Assembly (NCBI RefSeq): GCF_002088235.1
Contig: NZ_AQQV01000001.1
Coordinates: 496,001 to 560,000, forward strand
DNA length: 64,000 bases
Source of the DNA: Oceanococcus atlanticus
Lineage (GTDB): Bacteria; Pseudomonadota; Gammaproteobacteria; Nevskiales; Oceanococcaceae
Reading direction: 5' to 3'
In this document: piece by piece, positions 33,480 to 41,285 of the stretch
Layout of the letters: the number at the start of each line of letters is the position of its first letter
Position numbering within the stretch: position 1 is the first letter of the stretch
Program-made: the position numbers and the translations under genes
The notes under the pieces: generated by a model
Told to the model about the DNA's origin: nothing
The model's input: only the letters and a program-made list of their open reading frames with translations
Databases searched by the model: none

Positions 33480-34877
33480 ATGAAAATCCTCCTCTCCCTG
33501 ATTCTGGGCCTGCTGCCATTTGCAGCCATGGCATCAGACGGCTTGGGCCCCGATCTGAGCCGGTCCGCGGTCGGCATCATCGCAATTCTGATTTTTGTGG
33601 CGGCCTACGTACTGGTCATGCTGGAGGATGTGATTCATCTCCAGAAATCCAAGCCGGTTGTGCTAGCGGCTGGCTTGATCTGGGCCATGATCGCGTTTGC
33701 CTACCGCGATTCGAATCCGGAAGCGGTAGAGCACGCTTTACGCCACAACATGCTTGAGTTCGCCGAGCTGTTCTTGTTCCTGCTGGTCGCGATGACCTAT
33801 ATTAACGCCCTGCAGGAACGTAACGTTTTTGACCGCCTCCGCGCCACGCTGTCCGGGCTCGGGCTCAGCTATCGCCAGATGTTCTGGCTGACCGGTTTCA
33901 TTTCGTTTTTCCTCTCTGGCATCGCAGACAACCTGACCACCGCACTGGTCATGGTGACCATCGTTCTGGCGGTGGGTGGCGGCAACCGCAAGTTCATCGC
34001 CCCCACCTGCGTCAACATCGTGGTTGCGGCCAATGCCGGCGGGGCCTTCTCGCCGTTTGGTGACATCACCACACTGATGGTCTGGCAAGCCGGCCAAGTC
34101 GAGTTTGTAGAGTTTTTCGTGCTGTTTATTCCCTCGGTCGTCAACGCGCTAGTTCCTGCCCTGATCATGCATCCGTTTTTGCCCAAGGGCATTCTCGATC
34201 GCAATGACGAGAAGGTTCAGATGAAAAAGGGCGCTCGACGGATCATTTTTCTGTTCATTTGCACCATTGCAACGGCCGTCGGCTTTCACAGCGTCCTGAG
34301 CCTGCCGCCCGCAGCTGGCATGATGACCGGGCTGGCCTATCTCAAGCTGTTTGGCTACTACCTGCACCAGCGTGAACTGCACCAGCTCAAGAACGCCGAA
34401 GACCATATCGGCGACATCGTGCCCTTCGACGTGTTCCGAAAAATCGCCCAGGCCGAGTGGGACACCCTGCTGTTTTTCTACGGCATCATCCTTGCGGTTG
34501 GCGGCCTCGGCTTTATCGGCTACCTGGAAATGACCTCTGCATATTTCTACGGCGAACTGGGCCCAACCACCGCCAACATCCTGGTCGGACTCATGTCCGC
34601 AGTGGTCGATAACATCCCCGTGATGTTCGCCGTGCTGAGCATGGAACCGCTGATGTCACACGGCCAGTGGTTGCTGGTCACGCTGACGGCTGGCGTAGGC
34701 GGCAGCCTGCTCGCCATAGGATCGGCGGCAGGCGTTGCCCTGCTCGGCCAGGCGCGCGGCTACTACAGCTTCTTCAGCCATCTGCGCTGGACACCGGCCA
34801 TCGCCCTGGGCCTGGCCGCGAGCATCTGGTGCCACTTCTGGCTGAATGCTGAAAGCTTCCAGGTTTTCAACCCGTAA
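33480..34877 (+). CDS. nhaD: Na+/H+ antiporter NhaD
   Basis: A 465-residue inner-membrane antiporter of the NhaD type with about 12-13 helices. Typical segments are the cleavable-looking N-terminal helix, EFAELFLFLLVAMTYINAL, LSGIADNLTTALVMVTIVLA and NIVVAANAGGAFSPFGDITT, plus C-terminal SAVVDNIPVMFAVLSM. Acidic residues within membrane helices (GIADNLTT, FGDITT, VVDNIPV) fit ion binding. NhaD antiporters are common in marine and alkaliphilic gammaproteobacteria, consistent with a saline habitat. The start at 33480 was chosen over an upstream ATG for the hydrophobic N-terminus. Its last 11 bases overlap the convergent DMT gene. Confidence 0.92.
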   Translation: MKILLSLILGLLPFAAMASDGLGPDLSRSAVGIIAILIFVAAYVLVMLEDVIHLQKSKPVVLAAGLIWAMIAFAYRDSNPEAVEHALRHNMLEFAELFLFLLVAMTYINALQERNVFDRLRATLSGLGLSYRQMFWLTGFISFFLSGIADNLTTALVMVTIVLAVGGGNRKFIAPTCVNIVVAANAGGAFSPFGDITTLMVWQAGQVEFVEFFVLFIPSVVNALVPALIMHPFLPKGILDRNDEKVQMKKGARRIIFLFICTIATAVGFHSVLSLPPAAGMMTGLAYLKLFGYYLHQRELHQLKNAEDHIGDIVPFDVFRKIAQAEWDTLLFFYGIILAVGGLGFIGYLEMTSAYFYGELGPTTANILVGLMSAVVDNIPVMFAVLSMEPLMSHGQWLLVTLTAGVGGSLLAIGSAAGVALLGQARGYYSFFSHLRWTPAIALGLAASIWCHFWLNAESFQVFNP

Positions 34878-35775
34878 CCGATGGCCCCCGGGTCTGCGAG
34901 CGCATCCGCGCTCGCAGACCGTCACCCAGCTGGTACAAGGCCAGCGCGACAAGAATCAACACGCCCCCAGCAATTGTTGCCGGCGCAATGACCTCGTCAG
35001 CCAACACATGACCGAGCGCCAGCGCCAATACCGGCGTAATCAGCGGTATCAACGCCACCTGGGTCGGCCCCAAGGCTTGCAGCGCATAGAAGTACAGCAT
35101 GAAGCCAAAGACAGATCCGAACACCGACAAATACGCGACCGAGCTGACGCTCTTGGTGGAAAACTCGGTCGGAAGTTGACCGTCGAGCACCAACCAACTG
35201 AATACAAACAGCGGCACGCTCAGCACCAGCGAGCCGGTGGTGTGCTCCAGAGCATCCAGATGCCCCGCTTGACGCTTGACCAACACGCCGCTGAGCGCGA
35301 ACAAGGCCACTGCACCCAGGCTCGCCAATAGTCCCGGTAAGGCGTCTGGCCGCCATGAAACGGCACCGCGAAAAACCAGAAACAAACCGCCCAGCGCAAC
35401 CAACAGGGCAAGATTTCGCACCCACGACAAGCGCTCATCATCCAGCAACCAACGGGCAAAAACGCCGGACAACAGCGGGGCCATGCCGAACATGACGGAC
35501 AACAAACCTGAAGGGATGAAGCCAACGGCCAGGTAGGACAGGCTCATAGCCCCGAACACGCCCAGATTACTCGCCCCGTAGGCCTTCAGGGACGCCCGGT
35601 CCCATCGCGGAAATCGCCCAAGCACGGCCATGATCGCCAGACACAACAAGGCTGCGCTGCTCATGCGCAATCCCACCGCCACAATAAACGACAAGCTATC
35701 GGTGCTGAACTTGATCGCCAGCGGCGTGGTACTCCAGATCAAAATCACGCCGATGTAGGCCGCCGTGACTTTCAT
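34867..35775 (-). CDS. DMT/EamA family transporter
   Basis: A 302-residue inner-membrane protein with ten predicted helices in two EamA repeats (about residues 5-135 and 150-290). Each repeat ends with the family pattern: LLSGVFARWLLDDERLSWV in the first, PVLALALGHVLADEVI in the second. EamA transporters export amino acids, purines or other metabolites, and the substrate cannot be read from sequence. The gene is preceded by a promoter, a structured leader RNA and an intrinsic terminator that lies only 46 bases before the start codon. Expression is therefore probably controlled by attenuation or a riboswitch. Confidence 0.9.
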   Translation of the reverse strand: MKVTAAYIGVILIWSTTPLAIKFSTDSLSFIVAVGLRMSSAALLCLAIMAVLGRFPRWDRASLKAYGASNLGVFGAMSLSYLAVGFIPSGLLSVMFGMAPLLSGVFARWLLDDERLSWVRNLALLVALGGLFLVFRGAVSWRPDALPGLLASLGAVALFALSGVLVKRQAGHLDALEHTTGSLVLSVPLFVFSWLVLDGQLPTEFSTKSVSSVAYLSVFGSVFGFMLYFYALQALGPTQVALIPLITPVLALALGHVLADEVIAPATIAGGVLILVALALYQLGDGLRARMRSQTRGPSVTG

Positions 35776-35821
35776 TGTTGATTGTCCATGGTCGTTTCCA
35801 TTTGCGCCCGCATCCTGCAGG

Positions 35822-35859
35822 CAAAAAAAAACCGCCGGTCCGGAAAGGACGGGCGGTTT
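35822..35859 (-). terminator. Intrinsic terminator upstream of the DMT transporter gene
   Basis: On the minus strand, GAAACCGCC and GTCC pair with GGAC and GGCGGTTT, followed by nine T residues. It lies between the leader promoter and the transporter start, so it would stop transcription before the coding region unless relieved. Confidence 0.82.
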
Positions 35860-35877
35860 CTTGGCAGTGCGGATGAA

Positions 35878-35964
35878 TCAGGTCATCCGCCCACGCGTGC
35901 ACGCCCTCCCTGGCCGAAACCAGCGAAGTTTGGATACCGCAATGTGGCGTACACAATTTGTCAT
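35878..35964 (-). CDS. Possible 28-codon leader peptide inside the DMT leader RNA
   Basis: An open frame on the minus strand starts with ATG at 35964, next to the predicted transcript start, and ends with TGA (35880-35878), which lies in the loop of the 8-bp hairpin at 35869-35890. The peptide has six arginines. There is no ribosome site, so translation would need to be leaderless. The placement of the stop resembles attenuator leader peptides, but chance is a real alternative. Confidence 0.25.
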   Translation of the reverse strand: MTNCVRHIAVSKLRWFRPGRACTRGRMT

Positions 35965-35971
35965 GGCGGGC

Positions 35972-35999
35972 ATTATAGGCCGCTCCGAATGGGCTGCAA
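35972..35999 (-). promoter_or_regulatory. Sigma-70 promoter of the leader RNA
   Basis: On the minus strand: TTGCAG (35999-35994), 16 bases, TATAAT (35977-35972). The -10 box is a perfect consensus. It lies just after the terminator of the OmpA gene, so the leader is its own transcription unit. Confidence 0.7.
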
Positions 36000-36008
36000 G
36001 CACAGCAC

Positions 36009-36038
36009 AAAAAAAGCCCCGCATTTGCGGGGCTTTTT
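36009..36038. terminator. Intrinsic terminator after the OmpA-family gene
   Basis: GCCCCGC-ATTT-GCGGGGC flanked by A residues on the left and T residues on the right. It is 26 bases downstream of the OmpA gene stop on the minus strand and is symmetrical enough to work in both directions. Confidence 0.88.
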
Positions 36039-36063
36039 ATGCAATGCAGCGTGCGTGCTGAAA

Positions 36064-37539
36064 TCAGTCGCGCAGGTGGATTTCCACGCGACGATTCCGT
36101 GCCCGGCCTTCTTCGGTCACATTGTCTGCAACCGGCTCGGACTCGCCGTAGCCTTTCGAGGTGATGTTCTCACCGGCAACACCCTGACTGACCAGATACT
36201 GACGTACTGCAGCCGCGCGCCGATCCGACAGACGCTGGTTGTAGTCATCGCTACCCTTCGAATCGGTGTGGCCAGCGACTTCGATCTGCAGGTCAGGCTG
36301 GTCAATCAGCGATTTCGCAACCCGCTCCAGCAAGGTTCGGGAATCAGGCTGGAGCACCGCCTTGTCGAACTCGAAGTGCACGTTATGCAAGGTGATCACC
36401 TGATCACGCAACGGACAGCCTACTTTGTCCACCGCCAGGCCCGGGAAGGTATTGGGGCACTGGTCGATGTCGTTGGGCACGCCATCGCCGTCGTTGTCAT
36501 TCGAGCAACCACGTGCATCAACCGGCGTACCGTACGGCGTGTTGGGGCAATCGTCGCGGAAATCAGGCACGCCGTCCTGGTCGGTATCAAACGGGCAACC
36601 GTTCACATCAACCTCGGCCCCGAAAGGTGTGTTGGGGCACAGGTCTTTGCTGTCCGCTACGCCGTCCTGATCGGAATCCAGCGGGCAACCTTCCGCATCA
36701 ACAGCAACACCACGCGGTGTATCCGGGCATTTGTCCAGCGGGTCAATAACACCGTCACCATCCGAGTCCAGCGGACAGCCGTGCTCATCAACCAGCATGC
36801 CCTCAGGCGTGTTCGGGCAGCGGTCACGGTAGTCCGGCACACCATCACCATCCGTATCGATGGGGCAACCGGTGGCATTGACGTTGACACCCTGCGGGGT
36901 GTTCGGACACTGGTCAGCAGAATCCGGCACGCCGTCGCCGTCCGAGTCCGGGGCAGGAGGCGGCCACTGACCGATGTTGTAGCGAATCCCGGCTGTCAAC
37001 GTCCACGTGTAATACGTGTCTTCTTCAACCAAGCCGTCGTTGTCTACCGGATCGAGGGTGTACCGACCATCGACCAGGAACTCAAAATTGCTGTCCAGCG
37101 TTTTGCGGAAATTGGCGCCGACGAAGCCCCCAAACCCGGTCTGACTGTCTGACAGCCAGTCAATCTCACGCACCGATGCCCCGGCGGTCAATCCCACTGC
37201 GGCCTGCTCGAACTGGAGCACATCAAAAATGGCCTTGACCCCCGCACCAAAACGCGTGAAATCAAGCGAAACACCGCTACCACCGACATCGGAAACGGAA
37301 ATATCGAGGTACTCGATCTCCCCTTCGATCGACAGCCGCGGCGCGATGGTTTTACCGATGGCCGCATACAGCCCATAACCCGCATCAAAATCGGAACTGT
37401 CTGTCAGGGCCGCGCCACCCGATGCTGAGACAAACCAGCGATCATCAAACGCAAAATAACTCTGATCGTCTGATGAAGCGGCGTAGGCGCTCCCCACACC
37501 GGCAACAGCCATCAAAGCTGCGAATTTCAAGCGTCCCAT
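36064..37539 (-). CDS. OmpA-family outer-membrane protein with six thrombospondin type 3-like repeats
   Basis: A 491-residue protein. It has a signal peptide (to about residue 20, SAYA) and an eight-strand barrel-like domain (about 30-192). Six exact 30-residue calcium-type repeats follow (198-377), each DxDxDGVxD...CPNTPxG...GCP with two cysteines. A C-terminal OmpA domain (about 385-491) has the peptidoglycan-binding signature HTDSKGSDDYNQRLSDRRA. This is the OprF-like layout with an expanded, probably Ca2+-rigidified linker between membrane and cell wall. It follows the Ig-like lipoprotein gene by 48 bases and has its own terminator. Confidence 0.93.
   Translation of the reverse strand: MGRLKFAALMAVAGVGSAYAASSDDQSYFAFDDRWFVSASGGAALTDSSDFDAGYGLYAAIGKTIAPRLSIEGEIEYLDISVSDVGGSGVSLDFTRFGAGVKAIFDVLQFEQAAVGLTAGASVREIDWLSDSQTGFGGFVGANFRKTLDSNFEFLVDGRYTLDPVDNDGLVEEDTYYTWTLTAGIRYNIGQWPPPAPDSDGDGVPDSADQCPNTPQGVNVNATGCPIDTDGDGVPDYRDRCPNTPEGMLVDEHGCPLDSDGDGVIDPLDKCPDTPRGVAVDAEGCPLDSDQDGVADSKDLCPNTPFGAEVDVNGCPFDTDQDGVPDFRDDCPNTPYGTPVDARGCSNDNDGDGVPNDIDQCPNTFPGLAVDKVGCPLRDQVITLHNVHFEFDKAVLQPDSRTLLERVAKSLIDQPDLQIEVAGHTDSKGSDDYNQRLSDRRAAAVRQYLVSQGVAGENITSKGYGESEPVADNVTEEGRARNRRVEIHLRD
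36409..36948 (-). repeat. Six tandem 90-bp repeats encoding Ca2+-binding type 3 units
   Basis: The 540 bases encode exactly six 30-residue units (residues 198-377 of the OmpA-family protein). Each has the DxDGDG-type acidic loop and two Cys; the fifth and sixth units are the most divergent. Constant unit length suggests selection on linker geometry. Confidence 0.85.
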
Positions 37540-37587
37540 AGAGTTTTCCCCAAAGTCGTGGGCACGTAATAGCGTAGTTTTAGCGCG

Positions 37588-39567
37588 TTACCAGCGAGGC
37601 AGCGACAGCACCTTGCCGGCACCGCTCAGAGTTTCCCCAGGGCACAGGTTAACCTGCGGTGGCACACTGGCCAGCAAGGCCTCGCAAACCGGCTGCAATT
37701 CCGTGGCAACCAGGACAGAGGCCGAAGCCACGCGCTGCTCTTCACCTTCACCGAGCCCCGCGTAGACACAGGCGCCACCGGCGAGGGTGAAGTTGTCAGG
37801 ATTGGGCGCCACTTTGCCCTTGGGCACCGTATTGGTGACGCTGATCGGGGAGCCAAGCGGATCTTCACCAATCGTCAGCGGCAGCCCGGGCACCAGCAAG
37901 CCTGCGTCCTCGCAGTCGCCAACCAAGGTCGTCAAGATTTCACTTAGCAGTTCGCCAATGAGATTCAGGCCCGGGATCGGGGCAAGCAAATTGCCGAGCA
38001 AACCGGACGTCACGTTGGCGCCGCCAGCGACCCAGTCGGCACTGTCCGTGGCATTAACGGAACATGACTGCGCGGCACCAGTTGAATCGGTGTATTCCAA
38101 CTCGGCGAAAGCACTCAACTGGATTGGAGTGTCGCCCAGCAGTTCAAGCGAAAGTGCGTCGCCAATGCATGCCACGTCGGGAACGATCGTCAAATTCTTG
38201 ACCGCCGCCTGAGTCAGCACCTGGGTGTCGACACTGCCCTGCTCTTCACCATAGGTTGCGGTCACAGTGACCACCTGGGGCTCTGCGTCGGCATCCAGGG
38301 TCGCCACGCCACCGTTACCCGGCGTGAAGACGATGACATCCGCAACCGAGGTGCTCCAGAGCACTTCGTCAGAAACGTCTCGCTCCTCAATCACCTCTTG
38401 CGACTCCGGATCTACCAGTACCGCGACAGCGGAATAAGTCAGCGTCGTCTGCACACCCGCAACGGCCAGTTGCGGGCCGCTGACCTCAAGCCGATCGACA
38501 TCAGCAACCGAGACAGACACCGACAGAGGGTCCGACGTAACGCCACGGAAAGTGCCTGTGATATCGGCAAGACCACCACTGTCACCCGTGGTAACAAAGC
38601 CACCGGGGCTGGTCACGGCAACTACGTCAGGCGCGGTCGATGCCCAAGTTGCGGCGGAGGTCACGTCAACCAGTACTTCGCTGCCGTCATCCGCTGTGCA
38701 ATCCGTATAGGTTGCCATCAGTTGCAGCTGGCGCTCACCACCAACAGCCAGGGTCAGAACGGTGGCCGGGTCCGTTGACGGCGGGATTCGGATCTCGACA
38801 GCGCTGATTGAACTGTCCGGGCAAACCGTGAGATTGGCATCCGGCTCGGATTCCAAACCGTCTTGCCCACATGAGATGGTAGACGTACCTTCGCTCAGGG
38901 CCTGACCTACGCCAAAGTCTGCATCCGCAGCAAAGGCAAACACGCCCTGATTGGAACTATTGAACGTAGCGGTATCCGAGATATCGCAGGTGCTGCTGCC
39001 CGAGGTGGAGCACGCGCCAGAAAAGCTTCCGATGCACTGGAACTGGACATCCAGATCAACCAGCGTGGTCACATCCCCGTTGGGATTGATTTCGACACTT
39101 TCCAGCTCTGGCGCGGTAACACGCAAGTAACTGGTCGACTCGAAACCTTCGAAAGACGCGGTAATCGGCACAGCCGCGGGCGTCTGGGCTACACCTGTGG
39201 CCAAGCCATCAGCCGTGATATTTACAAAGGCGCTGCCATCGATGCCTGCAACCCACGTCACCTGCGTGGTCAGATCACGCCATTGATCGCTCAGCAAAAC
39301 ATCGCCATTGGCGTCTGATAGTGCCTCGTAACGCCCTAAAGCACAGTACTGAAGGGTGCGGTTGAGCGGAATCACCGAGGGGTTGGGCTGTGATTGTGCT
39401 ACACAGTTGGCCCCGTTGACCGGGCAGCTGCCGTCCGTCAACTCCGGACAAACCTTGAGTTCTTCCAGGGGCGGGAGGTAGGTCGGACTCTTGACGTCCC
39501 CACAACCGGCCATACCAATCAAGGCCACCACACCCGCAATGGGGGCCAGAAATTTGCGCGCGTTCAT
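37588..39567 (-). CDS. Large lipoprotein with bacterial Ig-like domains
   Basis: A 659-residue protein of unknown function. The N-terminus is a lipoprotein signal with lipobox GMAGC (Cys22 region). The body is Val/Thr/Ser/Asp-rich beta structure with repeated Big_2-like patterns (LAVGGERQLQLMATYTDCT, TWASTAPDVVAVTSPGGFVT, GTFRGVTSDPLSVSVS). Paired cysteines occur throughout, so it is an extracytoplasmic, probably surface-exposed or periplasmic protein. It is immediately upstream of the OmpA-family gene, suggesting a joint role in envelope structure or adhesion. The C-terminal 150 residues match no domain I know. Confidence 0.82.
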   Translation of the reverse strand: MNARKFLAPIAGVVALIGMAGCGDVKSPTYLPPLEELKVCPELTDGSCPVNGANCVAQSQPNPSVIPLNRTLQYCALGRYEALSDANGDVLLSDQWRDLTTQVTWVAGIDGSAFVNITADGLATGVAQTPAAVPITASFEGFESTSYLRVTAPELESVEINPNGDVTTLVDLDVQFQCIGSFSGACSTSGSSTCDISDTATFNSSNQGVFAFAADADFGVGQALSEGTSTISCGQDGLESEPDANLTVCPDSSISAVEIRIPPSTDPATVLTLAVGGERQLQLMATYTDCTADDGSEVLVDVTSAATWASTAPDVVAVTSPGGFVTTGDSGGLADITGTFRGVTSDPLSVSVSVADVDRLEVSGPQLAVAGVQTTLTYSAVAVLVDPESQEVIEERDVSDEVLWSTSVADVIVFTPGNGGVATLDADAEPQVVTVTATYGEEQGSVDTQVLTQAAVKNLTIVPDVACIGDALSLELLGDTPIQLSAFAELEYTDSTGAAQSCSVNATDSADWVAGGANVTSGLLGNLLAPIPGLNLIGELLSEILTTLVGDCEDAGLLVPGLPLTIGEDPLGSPISVTNTVPKGKVAPNPDNFTLAGGACVYAGLGEGEEQRVASASVLVATELQPVCEALLASVPPQVNLCPGETLSGAGKVLSLPRW

Positions 39568-39755
39568 CTAATCGGTGCCCTCACTCATAGGCTGTTCGTG
39601 TCCACCATGACACGCATTATGCATCGAAACAGGGGCATTACAAGCCTATTTGATTGAAAATCCGCAGCTTAGACGCACATTCTGAGAAATCGGCTAACCT
39701 CTTCTCCGACATCCCGGCGGTGGCCGAATTGGACAGGTCTCGGCACAATCCGGGC

Positions 39756-41033
39756 ATGACTTCGGCTTCCCACATCACGCTGCTGCTACAGGTCGACAAC
39801 GACCTGCTGCTGGAACAGGTTTGTGTCGATGCAAAGCTGGATGCGGGTCAATGGCGGCTCCCCATAGCAGACGCTGCGGATGAGCTCATTGCACCGTCAG
39901 CCGTGTTTTGCGGTGTAGACCTTAATATTGCGGCTGGGCTCACCGCATGGCTAGAGCCACGTGGGCTCAGTACCTCTGATATTCAGAGTTGTGGTGCGCT
40001 AGGCCACCACAAAAGCCCGCCCTGGCATCCGGCCCGGCAAGCGACGACGCTGGTTCATGCCCTACTGGCACACCGCCCGCAGCCCATCAATGGGGACGTC
40101 TGGCGCTGGGCGTCAGCCACCGATTGGCTGCATGCATGGCAGCACGATGCGCTGCTGCTTAACCCTTTCACACAGCTTCTGCTTGATGCGCAGCTGACCG
40201 AGCGCACCGTTGCCTGGGAACACACATCCATGGAGCAGGCGCTCTCCGACTTGCGTGTGTTGCCGGTGCGCTCGCGCACCCTGCCTCCGGCCACCCACAC
40301 CAATGCTTTTATGCTCGGTGATCAGACCTCCGGCAGCCCGACGGTCCTGGTTGATCCTTCCCCCGCAGATGAGCGCGCGTTTGAGGATTTGCTGGAGCGT
40401 CTGGCCACGCAGTACATCGACGCCTTGTTCTTGACCCATCATCATCCTGATCATCACCAGCAGGCACCACGCCTGGCCCAGCACTTCAACTGCCCGATCC
40501 TTTGCAGCGCCGACACCCGCGAACGGATACCCGCGCGCTTCGGTTCTGATTACTGGAGTGACATTGAAGTCCGCACCGTGGGCGATGGCGCCTCAATCAC
40601 CACGTGGAAAAACCAGCCGGTCCACGCACATGCCGTACCCGGCCATGACGCAGGACAGCTGGCTCTGATGCCCGAAGGGCGGCAATGGATGATCGTTGGC
40701 GACCTCATACAAGGCGTTGGCACCGTCGTCATCGCCGAACCTGAAGGCGATATGGCCGCCTATTTTCGGACCTTGCAATGGGTGATCGATCAGAACCCGG
40801 GGGTGATCATCCCTTCGCATGGTCAGGCCATGGGCACAACATTCCGAATCGCAGAAACCCTGCGACACCGAAAGCAACGCGAAGAACAAGTCCTGACCCT
40901 GCATCGTGAAGGTCATGCAGCGCCGGAGATGGTGGAAATGATCTACGCCAATGTCGACAAGCGCCTGTGGGGGCTGGCCCGGATGAACATCGACTGCCAC
41001 CTGAAAAAACTGCGTGACGAAGGCCGCGTGTAA
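39756..41033 (+). CDS. MBL-fold metallohydrolase with C-terminal winged helix (LACTB2-like)
   Basis: A 425-residue protein. Residues 1-190 are a poorly conserved N-terminal part. The metallo-beta-lactamase domain (about 195-360) has the zinc-ligand motif LTHHHPDHHQQ, a third His in AVPGHDAGQLAL and the Asp in MIVGDLIQG. The C-terminal part (about 365-425) fits the MBL-associated winged-helix domain (EMVEMIYANVDKRLWGLARM). The extra N-terminal region is seen in proteobacterial members that carry a nudix-like module. The start at 39756 is preferred over an upstream ATG that would overlap the promoter region. The substrate is unknown, though RNA or thioester hydrolysis is reported for relatives. 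Confidence 0.85.
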   Translation: MTSASHITLLLQVDNDLLLEQVCVDAKLDAGQWRLPIADAADELIAPSAVFCGVDLNIAAGLTAWLEPRGLSTSDIQSCGALGHHKSPPWHPARQATTLVHALLAHRPQPINGDVWRWASATDWLHAWQHDALLLNPFTQLLLDAQLTERTVAWEHTSMEQALSDLRVLPVRSRTLPPATHTNAFMLGDQTSGSPTVLVDPSPADERAFEDLLERLATQYIDALFLTHHHPDHHQQAPRLAQHFNCPILCSADTRERIPARFGSDYWSDIEVRTVGDGASITTWKNQPVHAHAVPGHDAGQLALMPEGRQWMIVGDLIQGVGTVVIAEPEGDMAAYFRTLQWVIDQNPGVIIPSHGQAMGTTFRIAETLRHRKQREEQVLTLHREGHAAPEMVEMIYANVDKRLWGLARMNIDCHLKKLRDEGRV

Positions 41034-41186
41034 ACCTTGCGGAGGCACCGCACAAACCGCCTTTAAGGACCAAATTCGCGCAACAACAGCTCCCCTCGCA
41101 CAGCAGCTGGACCACTTCTCAAACAACACAAAACACCACGCACCAAAACCGTGCGTAGCAATTTCTTGCCAGATGCTTGTGCTCGA

Positions 41187-41215
41187 TTTCCATTCTCGGC
41201 TCAGGCCATTACAAT
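41187..41215 (+). promoter_or_regulatory. Sigma-70 promoter of the porin gene
   Basis: TTTCCA (41187-41192), 17 bases, TACAAT (41210-41215). Transcription from about 41222 would give a leader of about 64 bases that includes the stem at 41230-41245 and a TAGAGGA ribosome site. Confidence 0.65.
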
Positions 41216-41229
41216 GGCGGAGGTTGAGT

Positions 41230-41245
41230 CCGCAGGACGCTGCGG
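41230..41245 (+). promoter_or_regulatory. 5' stem-loop in the porin mRNA leader
   Basis: CCGCAG-GACG-CTGCGG forms a perfect 6-bp stem with a 4-base loop close to the predicted 5' end. Stems at this place stabilise abundant outer-membrane protein messages such as E. coli ompA, which makes a similar role plausible. Confidence 0.5.
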
Positions 41246-41285
41246 CCTCTCGTCATGGGGAATTCGAATTTTTTAGAGGACATCG

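Larger units (their letters stand above)
35822..35965 (-). ncRNA. Structured leader RNA or small RNA ending in an intrinsic terminator
   Basis: A transcript from the promoter at 35972-35999 would start near 35965 and run about 140 bases to a terminator before the DMT gene. It contains a perfect 8-bp hairpin (GCGGATGA-CCTGAT-TCATCCGC, 35869-35890) and then the terminator. GGGCGG at 35887-35892 is complementary to CCGCCC at 35851-35856 in the 5' arm of the terminator, so two exclusive folds can be drawn. I could not match it to a riboswitch class by eye. It may be an attenuator or an independent sRNA. Confidence 0.6.

Noticed and set aside
35822-35965. Leader RNA as 4.5S, 6S or a known riboswitch (TPP, FMN, cobalamin, guanidine)
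   Set aside because: None of the conserved core sequences of these RNAs is present by eye, so it is left unassigned.
36409-36948. The six 90-bp repeats as a CRISPR-like or satellite array
   Set aside because: They are in-frame coding repeats within the OmpA-family gene, with no spacers and diverged at synonymous sites.
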